The position numbers and the translations under genes are program-made. A stretch of DNA of 64,000 nt. It comes from Pseudovibrio brasiliensis. GTDB lineage: Bacteria > Pseudomonadota > Alphaproteobacteria > Rhizobiales > Stappiaceae. The stretch lies in contig NZ_CP074126.1 of assembly GCF_018282095.1 (NCBI RefSeq), positions 2,428,501 through 2,492,500 on the forward strand. The letters are read 5' to 3'. The notes under the pieces are model-generated. The model saw nothing but the letters and a program-made list of their open reading frames with translations, did not search any database and was not told the origin of the DNA. The first letter of the stretch is position 1. Every line of letters begins with the position of its first letter. Of the stretch, positions 10,111 through 18,901 are shown piece after piece.

Positions 10111-10920
10111 TTACCAACCCGACCTTATGCCATAATGGGAAATAATTTTTTCGTCCGCGACTGCTAAAAAGCACGGATTTGCGAAGGGCTTGTCTTGAGG
10201 CGTTTCTAGCTTGCCGTATTCAAGCGGCCCGCCACCCTCCACAACAACAGAGCCACCAGCAGCACAAAGAATCGCCTGACCAGCAGCTGTGTCCCACTCC
10301 ATTGTCGGCTCCATACGCGGATAAAAGTCAGCTTTACCCTCAGCCAGACGGCAGAATTTCAAAGAGGACCCAGCAGCAACGATGGAAGAGTTGTCCAGTT
10401 TCTCCAGCAAAGCATTGGTGCGTTCACTGCGATGTGAACGGCTAGCAAGCACACGCAGTTCTTCAGAAAATGCGGAGCAGCTCATCTGCGTGACTTCACC
10501 AAGTTCAAGCCCATTGGCCTCTGCGCGATACGCACCCTGCCCGACTGTCCCCCAGAACAACTCTCTCGTCACGGGTGCATAAATGACACCTTTGGTTGGG
10601 TTTCCATCTTCAATAAGCGCAATATTGACAGTGAACTCGCCATTGCGGCTAATGAACTCACGCGTTCCATCCAATGGATCTACAAGAATAAAGCGGGACC
10701 CAATTTCTGGCATGATACCAGCTGCCATGGCCTCTTCAGCGATCACAGGCACATCTGGACAGAGCGTGGAGAGGTGATTGAGGATAATTTCTTCCGCTTG
10801 CTGGTCAGCAATTGTGACAGGAGATCCATCACCTTTTGTCTCAAACTGAAAGCCTTCCTCATAAATCCCCAGAATTCGTTGCCCGGCTTCTAACGCCGCA
10901 AGCTTAAAACTTTCAATCAC
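10111..10920 (-). CDS. cysQ: 3'(2'),5'-bisphosphate nucleotidase
   Basis: A 269-residue inositol-monophosphatase-fold enzyme that removes the 3'-phosphate from PAP, the by-product of PAPS use, giving AMP. Metal-binding motifs are visible: AEEAMAAG, VDPLDGTREFI, and the C-terminal EWDTAAGQAILCAAGG. The start codon is GTG at 10920, supported by AGGAG seven bases upstream. It precedes cysD and cysNC on the same strand, so synthesis of PAPS and disposal of PAP are genetically linked. PAP disposal matters most where sulfotransferases or PAPS reductase act; with polysaccharide genes directly across the divergent promoter, sulfated glycans are a possible sink, but that is inference. Confidence 0.93.
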   Translation of the reverse strand: MIESFKLAALEAGQRILGIYEEGFQFETKGDGSPVTIADQQAEEIILNHLSTLCPDVPVIAEEAMAAGIMPEIGSRFILVDPLDGTREFISRNGEFTVNIALIEDGNPTKGVIYAPVTRELFWGTVGQGAYRAEANGLELGEVTQMSCSAFSEELRVLASRSHRSERTNALLEKLDNSSIVAAGSSLKFCRLAEGKADFYPRMEPTMEWDTAAGQAILCAAGGSVVVEGGGPLEYGKLETPQDKPFANPCFLAVADEKIISHYGIRSGW

Positions 10921-11103
10921 AACTATACTCCTGATAGCTTTCTGTTCATCTGGGAGTAACTTTTAAAGCAGCATGTTCCGGAGAAACAAGAGAGCTTCAC
11001 AATTTCGCGATAATTGACTGCGAATGAACATCTATGAAGAATGAATAATTCAAATTTCAGGCAATCGAAGCATTATGTCCTGGGACAAAATCAATTGGTA
11101 CTA

Positions 11104-11131
11104 TTGACGAGCCTAACGCGCTGCCGATAAG
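11104..11131 (+). promoter_or_regulatory. Candidate sigma-70 promoter for galU
   Basis: TTGACG (11104-11109) and GATAAG (11126-11131) are separated by 16 bases, about 50 bases before the galU ATG. A match by eye only. Confidence 0.4.
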
Positions 11132-11181
11132 TGCTTTTAAAATGATTGTTTCGATCTCCTTGACCTAAGGAATTCAAATAT

Positions 11182-12066
11182 ATGACACGCGCAATACGAA
11201 AAGCTGTTCTCCCGGTTGCGGGTCTTGGCACTCGCTTCCTTCCCGCGACAAAAGCCGTTCCAAAAGAGATGCTCACTATTTTAGATCGTCCCATCATCCA
11301 ATATGTGGTTGATGAAGCACGGGCTGCCGGGATCGAACACATCGTATTTGTTACTGGCCGAAACAAGCAAGTAATCGAAGATCATTTCGACATTGCATAC
11401 GAGCTCGAAGAAACGCTTCGTCGTAGAAACAAAGTGGAAGCAATGGAGTTGCTTGAAAAAATCCGTCCTTCAGCTGGAACAACAAGCTTCACACGCCAAC
11501 AGGAACCATTGGGCCTCGGTCATGCGATTTGGTGCGCACGCGATATCATTGGCGATGAACCATTTGCTATTTTATTGCCAGACATGTTGATGAAAGCGCA
11601 AAAAGGCTGCCTTTCGCAGATGGTAGAGGCCTACGAAAGTCATGGTGGTAACATCATTTCTGTTGAGGAAGTGCCGTGGGACCAGACACACAACTATGGC
11701 ATTGTTGAGAGAAGCGCCCCTCGCTCTGACGAAACTTTCGCCATTACTGGCATGGTTGAGAAACCAGAACCAGGTACCGCACCATCCAACCTGTATATTA
11801 ATGGCCGCTATATCCTTCAGCCAGAGATCTTTGGCCTACTTGAAAATCAGAGCACCGGTGCAGGTGGCGAGATCCAGCTCACTGATGCAATGCTCACTCT
11901 CATGGGCCAACAGGACTTCCATGGTGTTGAATTCCGTGGAGAAACTTACGACTGTGGTTCTCGCTCAGGGTTCTTGTCCGCAAATGTCGCTTACGCGTTG
12001 GACGATTCTGAACTAGCTGCAAAACTTCGTCCGATGCTGGACAAACTACTTGTAAAAACCAGCTGA
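11182..12066 (+). CDS. galU: UTP-glucose-1-phosphate uridylyltransferase
   Basis: A 294-residue nucleotidyltransferase making UDP-glucose from UTP and glucose 1-phosphate. The signature [20 protein letters not shown] at the N-terminus binds the nucleotide; the family blocks [34 protein letters not shown] and [13 protein letters not shown] follow. Length is normal. AAGGA lies ten bases before the ATG. First gene of a three-gene set with an epimerase 17 bases downstream and a nucleotide-sugar dehydrogenase after that, so UDP-glucose is probably fed to surface polysaccharide. Cytosolic. Confidence 0.96.
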   Translation: MTRAIRKAVLPVAGLGTRFLPATKAVPKEMLTILDRPIIQYVVDEARAAGIEHIVFVTGRNKQVIEDHFDIAYELEETLRRRNKVEAMELLEKIRPSAGTTSFTRQQEPLGLGHAIWCARDIIGDEPFAILLPDMLMKAQKGCLSQMVEAYESHGGNIISVEEVPWDQTHNYGIVERSAPRSDETFAITGMVEKPEPGTAPSNLYINGRYILQPEIFGLLENQSTGAGGEIQLTDAMLTLMGQQDFHGVEFRGETYDCGSRSGFLSANVAYALDDSELAAKLRPMLDKLLVKTS

Positions 12067-12083
12067 GTATCGGGAAACATGAA

Positions 12084-13094
12084 ATGGAAAAAGTACTTGT
12101 AACAGGCACTGCCGGCTTTATCGGCAATGCTGTGGCCCTCCGTCTGTTGCAAGATGGTTATCATGTCATCGGACTTGATTGCGTCACCGACTACTATGAT
12201 GTGACACTCAAGGAAGAGCGACTGAAACGCCTCACAGCTTCAAACCATTTCACTGAAGAACGGATCAGGCTTGAAGATGCAGAAGCTGTTATGCGCATCT
12301 TCAAGCAGCACGCGCCGTCAAAAGTCATTCACCTCGCCGCTCAGGCGGGTGTGCGCTACTCGCTGGAAAGCCCTCAGTCGTATGTAGATGCGAACGTCAC
12401 GGGCTTCCTATCCATTTTGGAAGGTGCTCGCGCCCACTCTGTAAAGCATCTGGTTTATGCGTCCACCAGCTCCGTTTATGGTCTGGACGAAACAATGCCT
12501 CTGTCGACCCATCGCGGTGGCAACCACCCGGTTTCCTTCTACGCAGCAACCAAAAAAGCCAATGAGGCGATGGCACACTCTTATGCGCACCTCTTTGACA
12601 TCCCGTGTACTGGCCTGCGATTCTTCACAGTCTACGGCCCTTGGGGGCGCCCGGACATGGCCCTCTTCAAGTTCACCAAAGCCATCCTTGAAGGTGAGCC
12701 CGTTCCGCTCTTCAACCACGGCAATATGATCCGCGACTTCACCTATGTGGATGACATCGTTGAAGGCATCGTTCGCATTGCAGATCTTCCACCTCAGCGC
12801 TCAGATGACTGGGATGGCAAAAGCGCGGACCCTGCAACCTCCAGCGCGCCATATCAAGTCTTCAACATCGGTAACAGCGATCCTGTTCAACTGATGGATT
12901 ACCTTGCCGCAATCGAAGACGCATTAGGCATGGAAGCAAAGAAAGAGTTTCTTCCGTTTCAGGCTGGAGACGTCGCCGCAACCTTCGCAGATGTAACAGA
13001 TCTGATTGAGACAACAGGCTTCAAACCGCAAACCTCCGTAAAGGCAGGGGTTGCAAACTTCGTCAAATGGTATCGGGATTACTACAATGTCTAG
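12084..13094 (+). CDS. NAD-dependent nucleotide-sugar epimerase (UDP-glucuronate 4-epimerase-like)
   Basis: A 336-residue extended short-chain dehydrogenase. It has the NAD motif TGTAGFIG, the HLAAQAGVRYSLESP block, the active-site STSSVYG serine and YAATKKANE (YxxxK), and the typical RFFTVYGPWGRPDMALFKF region of the CapI/LspL group that interconverts UDP-glucuronate and UDP-galacturonate. A neighbouring TviB-type dehydrogenase suggests the true substrate could instead be an N-acetylhexosaminuronate. It lies between galU and the dehydrogenase with short gaps (17 and 21 bases), so one operon is likely. Family firm; exact substrate open. Confidence 0.85.
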   Translation: MEKVLVTGTAGFIGNAVALRLLQDGYHVIGLDCVTDYYDVTLKEERLKRLTASNHFTEERIRLEDAEAVMRIFKQHAPSKVIHLAAQAGVRYSLESPQSYVDANVTGFLSILEGARAHSVKHLVYASTSSVYGLDETMPLSTHRGGNHPVSFYAATKKANEAMAHSYAHLFDIPCTGLRFFTVYGPWGRPDMALFKFTKAILEGEPVPLFNHGNMIRDFTYVDDIVEGIVRIADLPPQRSDDWDGKSADPATSSAPYQVFNIGNSDPVQLMDYLAAIEDALGMEAKKEFLPFQAGDVAATFADVTDLIETTGFKPQTSVKAGVANFVKWYRDYYNV

Positions 13095-13115
13095 GACGTC
13101 CCAAGGTGCCATTTT

Positions 13116-14402
13116 ATGGAAGAAATTGTCTCAGTTGTCGGGCTTGGCTACGTAGGTCTGCCCGTTGCTTGTGCACTGGCCCACGCCGGTATCAAAACAA
13201 TTGGTTACGACATCGATCGTCACCGGGTTCAGGAACTTCTTGAAGGGAAAGACCGGACCTCATCCGTCACCAAGACGGCACTTTCTTCCAAAAATCTAAC
13301 ACTGACTTATTCTGCGCCTGATATCAGGCAGGCGCGGATCCACATTGTGGCAGTTCCCACCCCTATCAACATCTCCAAACGCCCCGATCTAGGACCGATC
13401 AAAAAGGCTTCCAAGATTGTTGGCGCGTTCATGAAACCCAACGACATCGTTGTATTTGAGTCCACTGTCTATCCGGGCGCTACGGAAGAAATCGCTGTGC
13501 CACTTCTCCAACGAGAATCCGGCCTGAGATTCCCCAGAGATTTCCAGATTGGTTACTCTCCAGAGCGGATCAATCCCGGCGACAAGAAACACACGCTCTC
13601 CAATCTCCTCAAAATCGTTTCAGCAAGTTCTGACGAAGCCTTGGAAACGCTGGCAGAGCTTTACGGCAAGATCGTCAAAGCTGGCATCTATAAGGCCTCA
13701 TCCATCAAGGTGGCAGAAGCTGCAAAGGTCATCGAAAATACCCAGCGCGACCTCAATATCGCACTCATGAACGAATTCTCCATGCTGTTTCATGCCATGG
13801 ATATCGATACGCGGGATGTGCTGGAAGGCGCTTCAACAAAGTGGAACTTTCTGCCATTTCATCCCGGCTTGGTCGGAGGCCACTGCATCGGTGTCGACCC
13901 TTATTATCTGACCGATAAAGCACACCAGCTGGGTTTTTCTCCACAAGTGATCCTTGCCGGAAGGGGTACCAATGAAAGCATGAGCCGTTTCATTGCAACG
14001 GAAGTTATTCAGGGTTGCGTTAAACTCGCTCGACCTATGCCTCCTCGGATTGCGGTCTTGGGCATAACCTACAAAGCCGATGTACCGGACACCCGAAACT
14101 CCAAAGTGATTGATTTGATCCGGGAACTGGAGCGTTTCGGCGCACATATCTTCGCCGTCGATCCTTTGGCAGATCCGCAACACACCAAAGACAACTTTGA
14201 CATTGAACTTTACGAAGACTCTCCTCCCGGAGATTGCGATGCTGTTATCCTCGCAGTTCCACATCACGCCTTCTTCGAAAACGAAGAAACGTGGCATGTC
14301 ATGGAACGTTACTTAAGTGCAGAAAAAGTGTTCGTGGCCGACCTTCATGGCCTGCTGGAACGAGAAAAGACACCAGAGCACGTAGAATTGTGGCGTCTAT
14401 AA
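13116..14402 (+). CDS. Nucleotide-sugar 6-dehydrogenase, TviB/WbpO type
   Basis: A 428-residue enzyme of the UDP-glucose/GDP-mannose dehydrogenase family that oxidises C6 of a UDP-sugar to the uronate with two NAD+. Visible: Rossmann motif VGLGYVGLPVA, VPTPINISKRPDLGP, ESTVYPGATEE, YSPERINPGDKKH, VAEAAKVIENTQRDLNIA, and the catalytic cysteine C257 in GGHCIGVDPYY. The sequence pattern is closer to TviB (UDP-N-acetylglucosamine/galactosamine 6-dehydrogenase of Vi antigen) than to UDP-glucose dehydrogenase. Last gene of the galU-epimerase-dehydrogenase set and followed by a terminator. It points to capsule, O-antigen or exopolysaccharide containing an amino-sugar uronate. Confidence 0.88.
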   Translation: MEEIVSVVGLGYVGLPVACALAHAGIKTIGYDIDRHRVQELLEGKDRTSSVTKTALSSKNLTLTYSAPDIRQARIHIVAVPTPINISKRPDLGPIKKASKIVGAFMKPNDIVVFESTVYPGATEEIAVPLLQRESGLRFPRDFQIGYSPERINPGDKKHTLSNLLKIVSASSDEALETLAELYGKIVKAGIYKASSIKVAEAAKVIENTQRDLNIALMNEFSMLFHAMDIDTRDVLEGASTKWNFLPFHPGLVGGHCIGVDPYYLTDKAHQLGFSPQVILAGRGTNESMSRFIATEVIQGCVKLARPMPPRIAVLGITYKADVPDTRNSKVIDLIRELERFGAHIFAVDPLADPQHTKDNFDIELYEDSPPGDCDAVILAVPHHAFFENEETWHVMERYLSAEKVFVADLHGLLEREKTPEHVELWRL

Positions 14403-14406
14403 AAAA

Positions 14407-14430
14407 GCTTGGATGCACTCACATCCAAGC
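14407..14430. terminator. Bidirectional terminator between the dehydrogenase gene and tgt
   Basis: Perfect 9-bp stem GCTTGGATG (14407-14415) with CATCCAAGC (14422-14430), six-base loop. On the minus strand it is followed by six T (strong stop for tgt); on the plus strand by CTTCTTGTT. Confidence 0.85.
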
Positions 14431-14457
14431 CTTCTTGTTGTTCGATGAGATACAGTC

Positions 14458-15639
14458 TTAAGACCAGACATAAGGCTCGATATCACCACGAGCCCAGTCT
14501 TCCTTGGTCTTCTGACGGAACTCTTCGAAGCGGCCTTCATCGATAGCGTCGCGGATGCCCTGCATGAGATACTGGTAGTACGCAAGGTTGTTCCAGGTCA
14601 GAAGCATCGCTGCCAGACCTTCGTTCACGCGCACCAGATGATGCAAATAAGCGCGAGAGTATTTGGAAGTTGCTTCGCAGTTAGACAGCTCATCCAATGG
14701 ACGTGGATCTTCTGCGTGACGTGCGTTCTTCAGGTTCACCTTGCCAAAGCGAGTGTAAGCCAGACCGTGGCGGCCAGCGCGAGTTGGCATAACGCAGTCG
14801 AACTGATCGATACCGCGGGCAACACTTTCCAGAATATCTTCTGGCGTACCAACGCCCATCAGGTAGCGCGGCTTGTCCTTTGGCATCGCTGGCGTCGTGA
14901 TTTCCAGCATCTTCAGCATCACCGCTTGAGGCTCACCAACGGCCAGACCACCAACAGAGTACCCTTCCATCGGAAGTTCACCGAGACGCTGAGCAGATTC
15001 GATACGCAGATCTGGCACATCACCACCTTGAACGATACCGTAGAGGCCCTGTCCTTTTTGTGGTCCGCCCATTTTTTCAAACTGAGCACGGGAGCGCTCA
15101 GCCCAACGCAGAGACAGCTGCATAGCACGATCAACTTCATCACGCTCAGCTGGAAGCGCGATACACTCATCCAGCTGCATCTGAATGTCGGAACCCAGAA
15201 GGCCTTGAATCTCAACGGAACGTTCTGGACTCATGAAGTGTTTGGAACCATCGTGATGTGAGGAGAAGGTCACGCCTTCTTCTGTCATCTTGCGCAGACC
15301 AGACAAGGACATCACCTGAAATCCACCAGAGTCAGTCAGGATCGTGTGATCCCAGCCCATGAACTTGTGCAGGCCGCCAAGCTTAGCGATACGCTCTGCC
15401 GTTGGGCGCAGCATCAGGTGGTAGGTGTTGCCCAGAACAACATCAGCGCCCAGATCACGTACCTGTTGCGGGTACATGGCCTTTACGGTCGCTTGCGTGC
15501 CAACTGGCATAAAGGCTGGTGTGCGCACCTTGCCGTGTGGGGTTGTGATTTCACCACGGCGAGCCATACCATCGGTCTTTAGCAGCTTGAAAGAAAACGG
15601 CTTGGCGTCCTGCTGTGTATCGATAGTCGTTTCGGTCAT
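14458..15639 (-). CDS. tgt: tRNA-guanine transglycosylase (queuine tRNA-ribosyltransferase), zinc site altered
   Basis: A 393-residue TIM-barrel enzyme that swaps guanine 34 for preQ1 in GUN-anticodon tRNAs. Family blocks are intact: [25 protein letters not shown], the substrate-side [46 protein letters not shown] and [13 protein letters not shown]. The structural zinc site is not: where E. coli Tgt has C302, C304, C307 and H333, this protein has S319, C321, T324 and N350 ([11 protein letters not shown] and [10 protein letters not shown]). Loss of three of four ligands looks systematic rather than a single change. It overlaps queA by four bases (ATGA), so the pair is translationally coupled. 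Enzyme identity is firm; activity without zinc is inferred from the intact active site. Confidence 0.93.
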   Translation of the reverse strand: MTETTIDTQQDAKPFSFKLLKTDGMARRGEITTPHGKVRTPAFMPVGTQATVKAMYPQQVRDLGADVVLGNTYHLMLRPTAERIAKLGGLHKFMGWDHTILTDSGGFQVMSLSGLRKMTEEGVTFSSHHDGSKHFMSPERSVEIQGLLGSDIQMQLDECIALPAERDEVDRAMQLSLRWAERSRAQFEKMGGPQKGQGLYGIVQGGDVPDLRIESAQRLGELPMEGYSVGGLAVGEPQAVMLKMLEITTPAMPKDKPRYLMGVGTPEDILESVARGIDQFDCVMPTRAGRHGLAYTRFGKVNLKNARHAEDPRPLDELSNCEATSKYSRAYLHHLVRVNEGLAAMLLTWNNLAYYQYLMQGIRDAIDEGRFEEFRQKTKEDWARGDIEPYVWS

Positions 15640-16721
15640 TTTGAAGCCTTCTTGAACAGCAGCGAGCTGTCTCCATAACTGTAAAAACGGTAGCCAGAGC
15701 TGATGGCATGTTCATACGCGGCACGCATTTCTTCCATGCCGCTCAGCGCACTTACCAGCATGAACAGCGTAGAGCGCGGCAGGTGGAAGTTGGTCATCAA
15801 CGCATCGATGGCTTTGAATTGGTAGCCCGGCGTAATAAAGATGTCGGTGCTTTGAGAGATCGGATTGATGATCCCCTCGTCCGTCACCGCACTTTCCAAA
15901 ATGCGCAGAGAAGTCGTGCCAACTGAAACGATCTTGTTACCACGAGCACGCACAGCATTGAGCGCAGCGGCGGTCTCTTCGCTGATTTCACCATACTCAA
16001 AGTGCATTTTGTGATCTTCGGTCTTGTCAGCTTTCACTGGCAAAAACGTACCGGCACCCACATGAAGCGTCACGAAGTGCTTTTCTACACCGCGCTCTTC
16101 CAGCGCCGCAAACAGGCGATCTGTAAAGTGCAGGCCAGCGGTTGGCGCTGCGACAGCACCTTCATGTTTGGCGTAGATGGTCTGATAGTCCTTACGGTCC
16201 TGATCATCTTCTGCTCGCTTGGCCGCAATATACGGCGGCAGCGGGATGTGACCGACCTGCGCAATTGCTGCATCCAGATCACCCGCAGCGCGATCAAACT
16301 CAAACAGGATATCTCCTGCTTCGGACTTCTCGGTCACAACTGCAGAAAGCTCAGCTGCATCTTTGCCTTCTTCATCAAAAGCAAAGCGAACAGTATCGCC
16401 AACCTTGAGTTTCTTGGCTGGGCGTACAAAGGCACGCCACTCTTTCGCACTTGCACGCTGGTGTAGCGTCACTCCAACTTTAGCCGTCACGCCATCGCGG
16501 GTGCGGAACCCAAGGAGCTGCGCGGGAATAACTTTTGTATCATTGAAGACTAGAGCATCACCTGGCTCCAGCAAATCAGGCAGAGACAGCACCTGATCAT
16601 CTGTCAGTAGCTGCTCCCCATCAGGGCGCACCACCAACAAGCGTGAACTGTCACGCGGCACTGCCGGACGAAGCGCAATGTTTTCCGGCGGCAGATCAAA
16701 ATCAAAATCATCAACCAGCAT
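15636..16721 (-). CDS. queA: S-adenosylmethionine:tRNA ribosyltransferase-isomerase
   Basis: A 361-residue enzyme that transfers and rearranges the ribosyl group of SAM onto preQ1-tRNA to make epoxyqueuosine. The N-terminus [16 protein letters not shown], the [13 protein letters not shown] block, [12 protein letters not shown], the [11 protein letters not shown] block and the C-terminal [17 protein letters not shown] are family signatures. Length is normal. It is upstream of and overlaps tgt, the preceding step in the same tRNA modification. Its upstream region carries a set of nested inverted repeats that is listed separately. Confidence 0.96.
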   Translation of the reverse strand: MLVDDFDFDLPPENIALRPAVPRDSSRLLVVRPDGEQLLTDDQVLSLPDLLEPGDALVFNDTKVIPAQLLGFRTRDGVTAKVGVTLHQRASAKEWRAFVRPAKKLKVGDTVRFAFDEEGKDAAELSAVVTEKSEAGDILFEFDRAAGDLDAAIAQVGHIPLPPYIAAKRAEDDQDRKDYQTIYAKHEGAVAAPTAGLHFTDRLFAALEERGVEKHFVTLHVGAGTFLPVKADKTEDHKMHFEYGEISEETAAALNAVRARGNKIVSVGTTSLRILESAVTDEGIINPISQSTDIFITPGYQFKAIDALMTNFHLPRSTLFMLVSALSGMEEMRAAYEHAISSGYRFYSYGDSSLLFKKASK

Positions 16722-16803
16722 AGGGTATCCAGCTTTACAAAACAGCGGTTAGCGCCGCACAGTATGTGGTCGCCGTAGCCGTGCTGTCTTATTGGAATTA
16801 TTG

Positions 16804-16936
16804 CCTAAAACGCCCTTCATCTACAGGCTCTGCTGTCACCTGTCCTGCAGCCAAACGCTTAAAGCCTGAGGGAGATACCCTTTGCAGCGTTTTAGGTCAA
16901 CCTGTTTAGGAAAGCCCTGCGTCCATTTGCAGGACA
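16804..16936 (-). other. Nested and competing inverted repeats upstream of queA
   Basis: CCTAAAACGC (16804-16813) pairs perfectly with GCGTTTTAGG (16887-16896). Inside it, CAGGCT (16824-16829) pairs with AGCCTG (16863-16868). In addition TGTCCTGCA (16841-16849) can pair over nine bases with TGCAGGACA (16928-16936), outside the first stem; those two foldings cross each other and so are either a pseudoknot or alternatives. The interval has no credible gene and lies between the ppiB terminator and queA. It may be a leader or small RNA; the strand is not certain. Confidence 0.4.
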
Positions 16937-16944
16937 CAGCAAAA

Positions 16945-16968
16945 AGGCCCGGCGAAATGGCCGGGCCT
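16945..16968 (-). terminator. Intrinsic terminator after ppiB
   Basis: AGGCCCGG (16945-16952) with CCGGGCCT (16961-16968), followed on the minus strand by five T. Confidence 0.85.
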
Positions 16969-16993
16969 CTTCAAAATCACAGTACAACAGCAA

Positions 16994-17464
16994 TTAAGCG
17001 TCTGCAGCAACCTTCAAAGAAACGATCTTGTCTGGGTTGGAAACTGGCTCACCGCGCTTGATCTTGTCGATGTTGTCCATGCCTTCAACAACCTGACCCC
17101 AAACGGTGTACTGGCCGTCGAGCCAGTTTGCTTCGCCGAAGCAGATGAAGAACTGGCTGTCACCAGAGTTTGGATCCATGGAACGAGCCATGGAACAAGT
17201 GCCGCGAACGTGTTTCGCATCGTTGAACTCAGCTTTCAGCTTTTTGCCAGAACCGCCGGTGCCTGTACCCTGTGGGCAGCCGGTCTGCGCCATAAAGCCG
17301 TCAATCACACGGTGGAACACGATGCCGTTGTAAAAGCCTTCACGTACCAGCTCTTTAATGCGAGCAACGTGGTTAGGTGCCAGGTCAGGACGCAGTTCAA
17401 TAACAACGTTACCCTGAGTGGTTTCCAGCAGCAGTGTGTTTTCTAGATCTTTGATATCAGCCAC
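16994..17464 (-). CDS. ppiB: Cytoplasmic peptidyl-prolyl cis-trans isomerase (cyclophilin)
   Basis: A 156-residue cyclophilin that catalyses proline isomerisation. Core motifs are present: FHRVIDGFMAQTGCPQGTGTGG, the MARSMDPNSGDSQFFICF block and WLDGQYTVWGQV. The start is GTG at 17464, with AAGGA seven bases upstream; the longer open frame to 17530 would overlap the previous gene and lacks an SD. No signal peptide, so cytosolic. It lies 46 bases downstream of a secreted paralogue, with which it shares most of its sequence: a tandem duplication in which one copy was routed to the periplasm. Confidence 0.93.
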   Translation of the reverse strand: MADIKDLENTLLLETTQGNVVIELRPDLAPNHVARIKELVREGFYNGIVFHRVIDGFMAQTGCPQGTGTGGSGKKLKAEFNDAKHVRGTCSMARSMDPNSGDSQFFICFGEANWLDGQYTVWGQVVEGMDNIDKIKRGEPVSNPDKIVSLKVAADA

Positions 17465-17510
17465 GGGACTGTCCTTTATCTTAGAATAAGTCTGAGTGCA
17501 GACATAGCCT

Positions 17511-18044
17511 TTACTTGGCGTCTGCCGCAACCTGCATTTTGACGATCTTATCAGGGTTACGAACAGGTTCGCCGCGTTTGATCTTATCTACAGCGTCCAT
17601 TCCGGAAACCACTTCACCAAATACGGTGTACTGACCATCGAGCCAGGAACCATCATTGAACATGATGAAGAACTGGGAGTTCGCGCTGTGCGGGCTACGG
17701 GAACGAGCCATACCAAGAGTACCGCGCTTGAAAGGCGCTTTGGAGAACTCAGCCTTCAGGTCAGGCAGTTCAGAACCACCCATGCCAGTGCCGGTTGGGT
17801 CACCAGTCTGCGCCATGAAACCATCAATCACGCGGTGGAAGACGATACCATCATAAAAACCTTCACGGGTCAGCTGCTTGATGCGCTTGACGTGCTCAGG
17901 AGCAAGATCAGGACGCAGCGCAATTTCAACGCGGCCATCTTTCAGGTCCAGATAAATCGTATTTTCAAGATCTTTAGCGCTGGCAGTAAAAGGCATCATA
18001 AATGCGCCCAGAACCATCGCACATGCTGTCAGGATACGTAGCAA
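17511..18044 (-). CDS. Exported peptidyl-prolyl cis-trans isomerase (cyclophilin)
   Basis: A cyclophilin with FHRVIDGFMAQTGDPTGTGMGG, the MARSRSPHSANSQFFIMF block and WLDGQYTVFGEV. The preferred start is TTG at 18044: AAGGA lies eight bases upstream, and the product then begins with a clean signal peptide (MLRILTACAMVLGAF..., cleavage after ASA near residue 23), giving 177 residues. The longer frame to 18152 puts an implausible 36-residue extension before the signal. Periplasmic folding of exported proteins is the likely role. Same strand as, and just upstream of, the cytoplasmic copy. Confidence 0.88.
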   Translation of the reverse strand: MLRILTACAMVLGAFMMPFTASAKDLENTIYLDLKDGRVEIALRPDLAPEHVKRIKQLTREGFYDGIVFHRVIDGFMAQTGDPTGTGMGGSELPDLKAEFSKAPFKRGTLGMARSRSPHSANSQFFIMFNDGSWLDGQYTVFGEVVSGMDAVDKIKRGEPVRNPDKIVKMQVAADAK

Positions 18045-18215
18045 GATTTCTGTCCTTGTCTTAACCGAAGCGCACCGCCCGAAGCCCCAATCGGCCTGAA
18101 GAGCAAGATGCGCGTACAAAACACTAATTAGCGGTGATGCGTGATTGCACATAAACGCGACGCGCTAAAAAAGTCTAACCCTATCAAATAGGCAGTCTTT
18201 CCTGTTGCGTTGTTT

Positions 18216-18719
18216 TTAAGCAATCTCAAAGCGCTTTTTCAGCGCAGCCTCAACACACTTGGGGACAAACGAACTGTAATCTCCCCCCATCTTTGCAATC
18301 TGGCGCACCAGTGTAGCCGTAATTGGGCGCATCACAGGTGAACTTGGAAAAAAGACAGTCTTGATGTCCGGCGCCATAGCACCGTTCATACCAGCCATCT
18401 GCATTTCGTAGTTGAGATCTGTCGAGTCACGAAGACCACGCACCAGAATGTTGGACCCATGCTCCCGAGCTGCATCAACAACAAGCCCTGTGAAGGAAAC
18501 AGTGCGAATGCGCGCCGCATTTTCCTCGCCAAACTGCTCTTCGCAAGCAAGACGGATCAACTCCACCCGTTCCTCAAAAGAGAACAACGGAGCTTTGGAG
18601 GCCTGAATACCGATGGCAACAACCACCTCATCAGCCAGAACCAACGACTGCTCCAGAATATCCAGATGGCCGTGCGTCATAGGATCAAAAGACCCCGGAT
18701 AAAGTGCAATGCGCTTCAT
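18216..18719 (-). CDS. coaD: Phosphopantetheine adenylyltransferase
   Basis: A 167-residue nucleotidyltransferase catalysing the fourth step of coenzyme A synthesis, ATP plus 4'-phosphopantetheine to dephospho-CoA. The N-terminus [20 protein letters not shown] carries the GxxDPxTxGH motif, and the [20 protein letters not shown] block binds pantetheine. Length is typical of the hexameric bacterial enzyme. It is the first of a same-strand run coaD, exported cyclophilin, ppiB, an order common in alphaproteobacteria, and lies downstream of gyrA behind a terminator. Confidence 0.96.
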   Translation of the reverse strand: MKRIALYPGSFDPMTHGHLDILEQSLVLADEVVVAIGIQASKAPLFSFEERVELIRLACEEQFGEENAARIRTVSFTGLVVDAAREHGSNILVRGLRDSTDLNYEMQMAGMNGAMAPDIKTVFFPSSPVMRPITATLVRQIAKMGGDYSSFVPKCVEAALKKRFEIA

Positions 18720-18873
18720 AAACCCCTCACCTCCCAGTTCGCAGGCCCTGCGAACAATCAGGAATTCTATACCGTAGATTAAGGCGCACAGTGCCTATTG
18801 TATCAATAAGAAACAAGCACTTTTTGGTAATCAAAACCAAAGTGGGAACTCTCGCAATCTTACGAGAAACAAA

Positions 18874-18895
18874 AAAGGGAGCCGAAGCTCCCTTT
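18874..18895 (-). terminator. Intrinsic terminator after gyrA with a UUCG loop
   Basis: Perfect stem AAAGGGAGC (18874-18882) with GCTCCCTTT (18887-18895). On the minus strand the loop is TTCG closed by C-G, the extra-stable tetraloop, followed by six T. Confidence 0.92.
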
Positions 18896-18901
18896 CTCAA
18901 A

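Noticed and set aside
16804-16936. preQ1 riboswitch in front of queA
   Set aside because: The repeats are far longer and differently arranged than preQ1-I, -II or -III aptamers, and such riboswitches are not usual for queA-tgt in this class.
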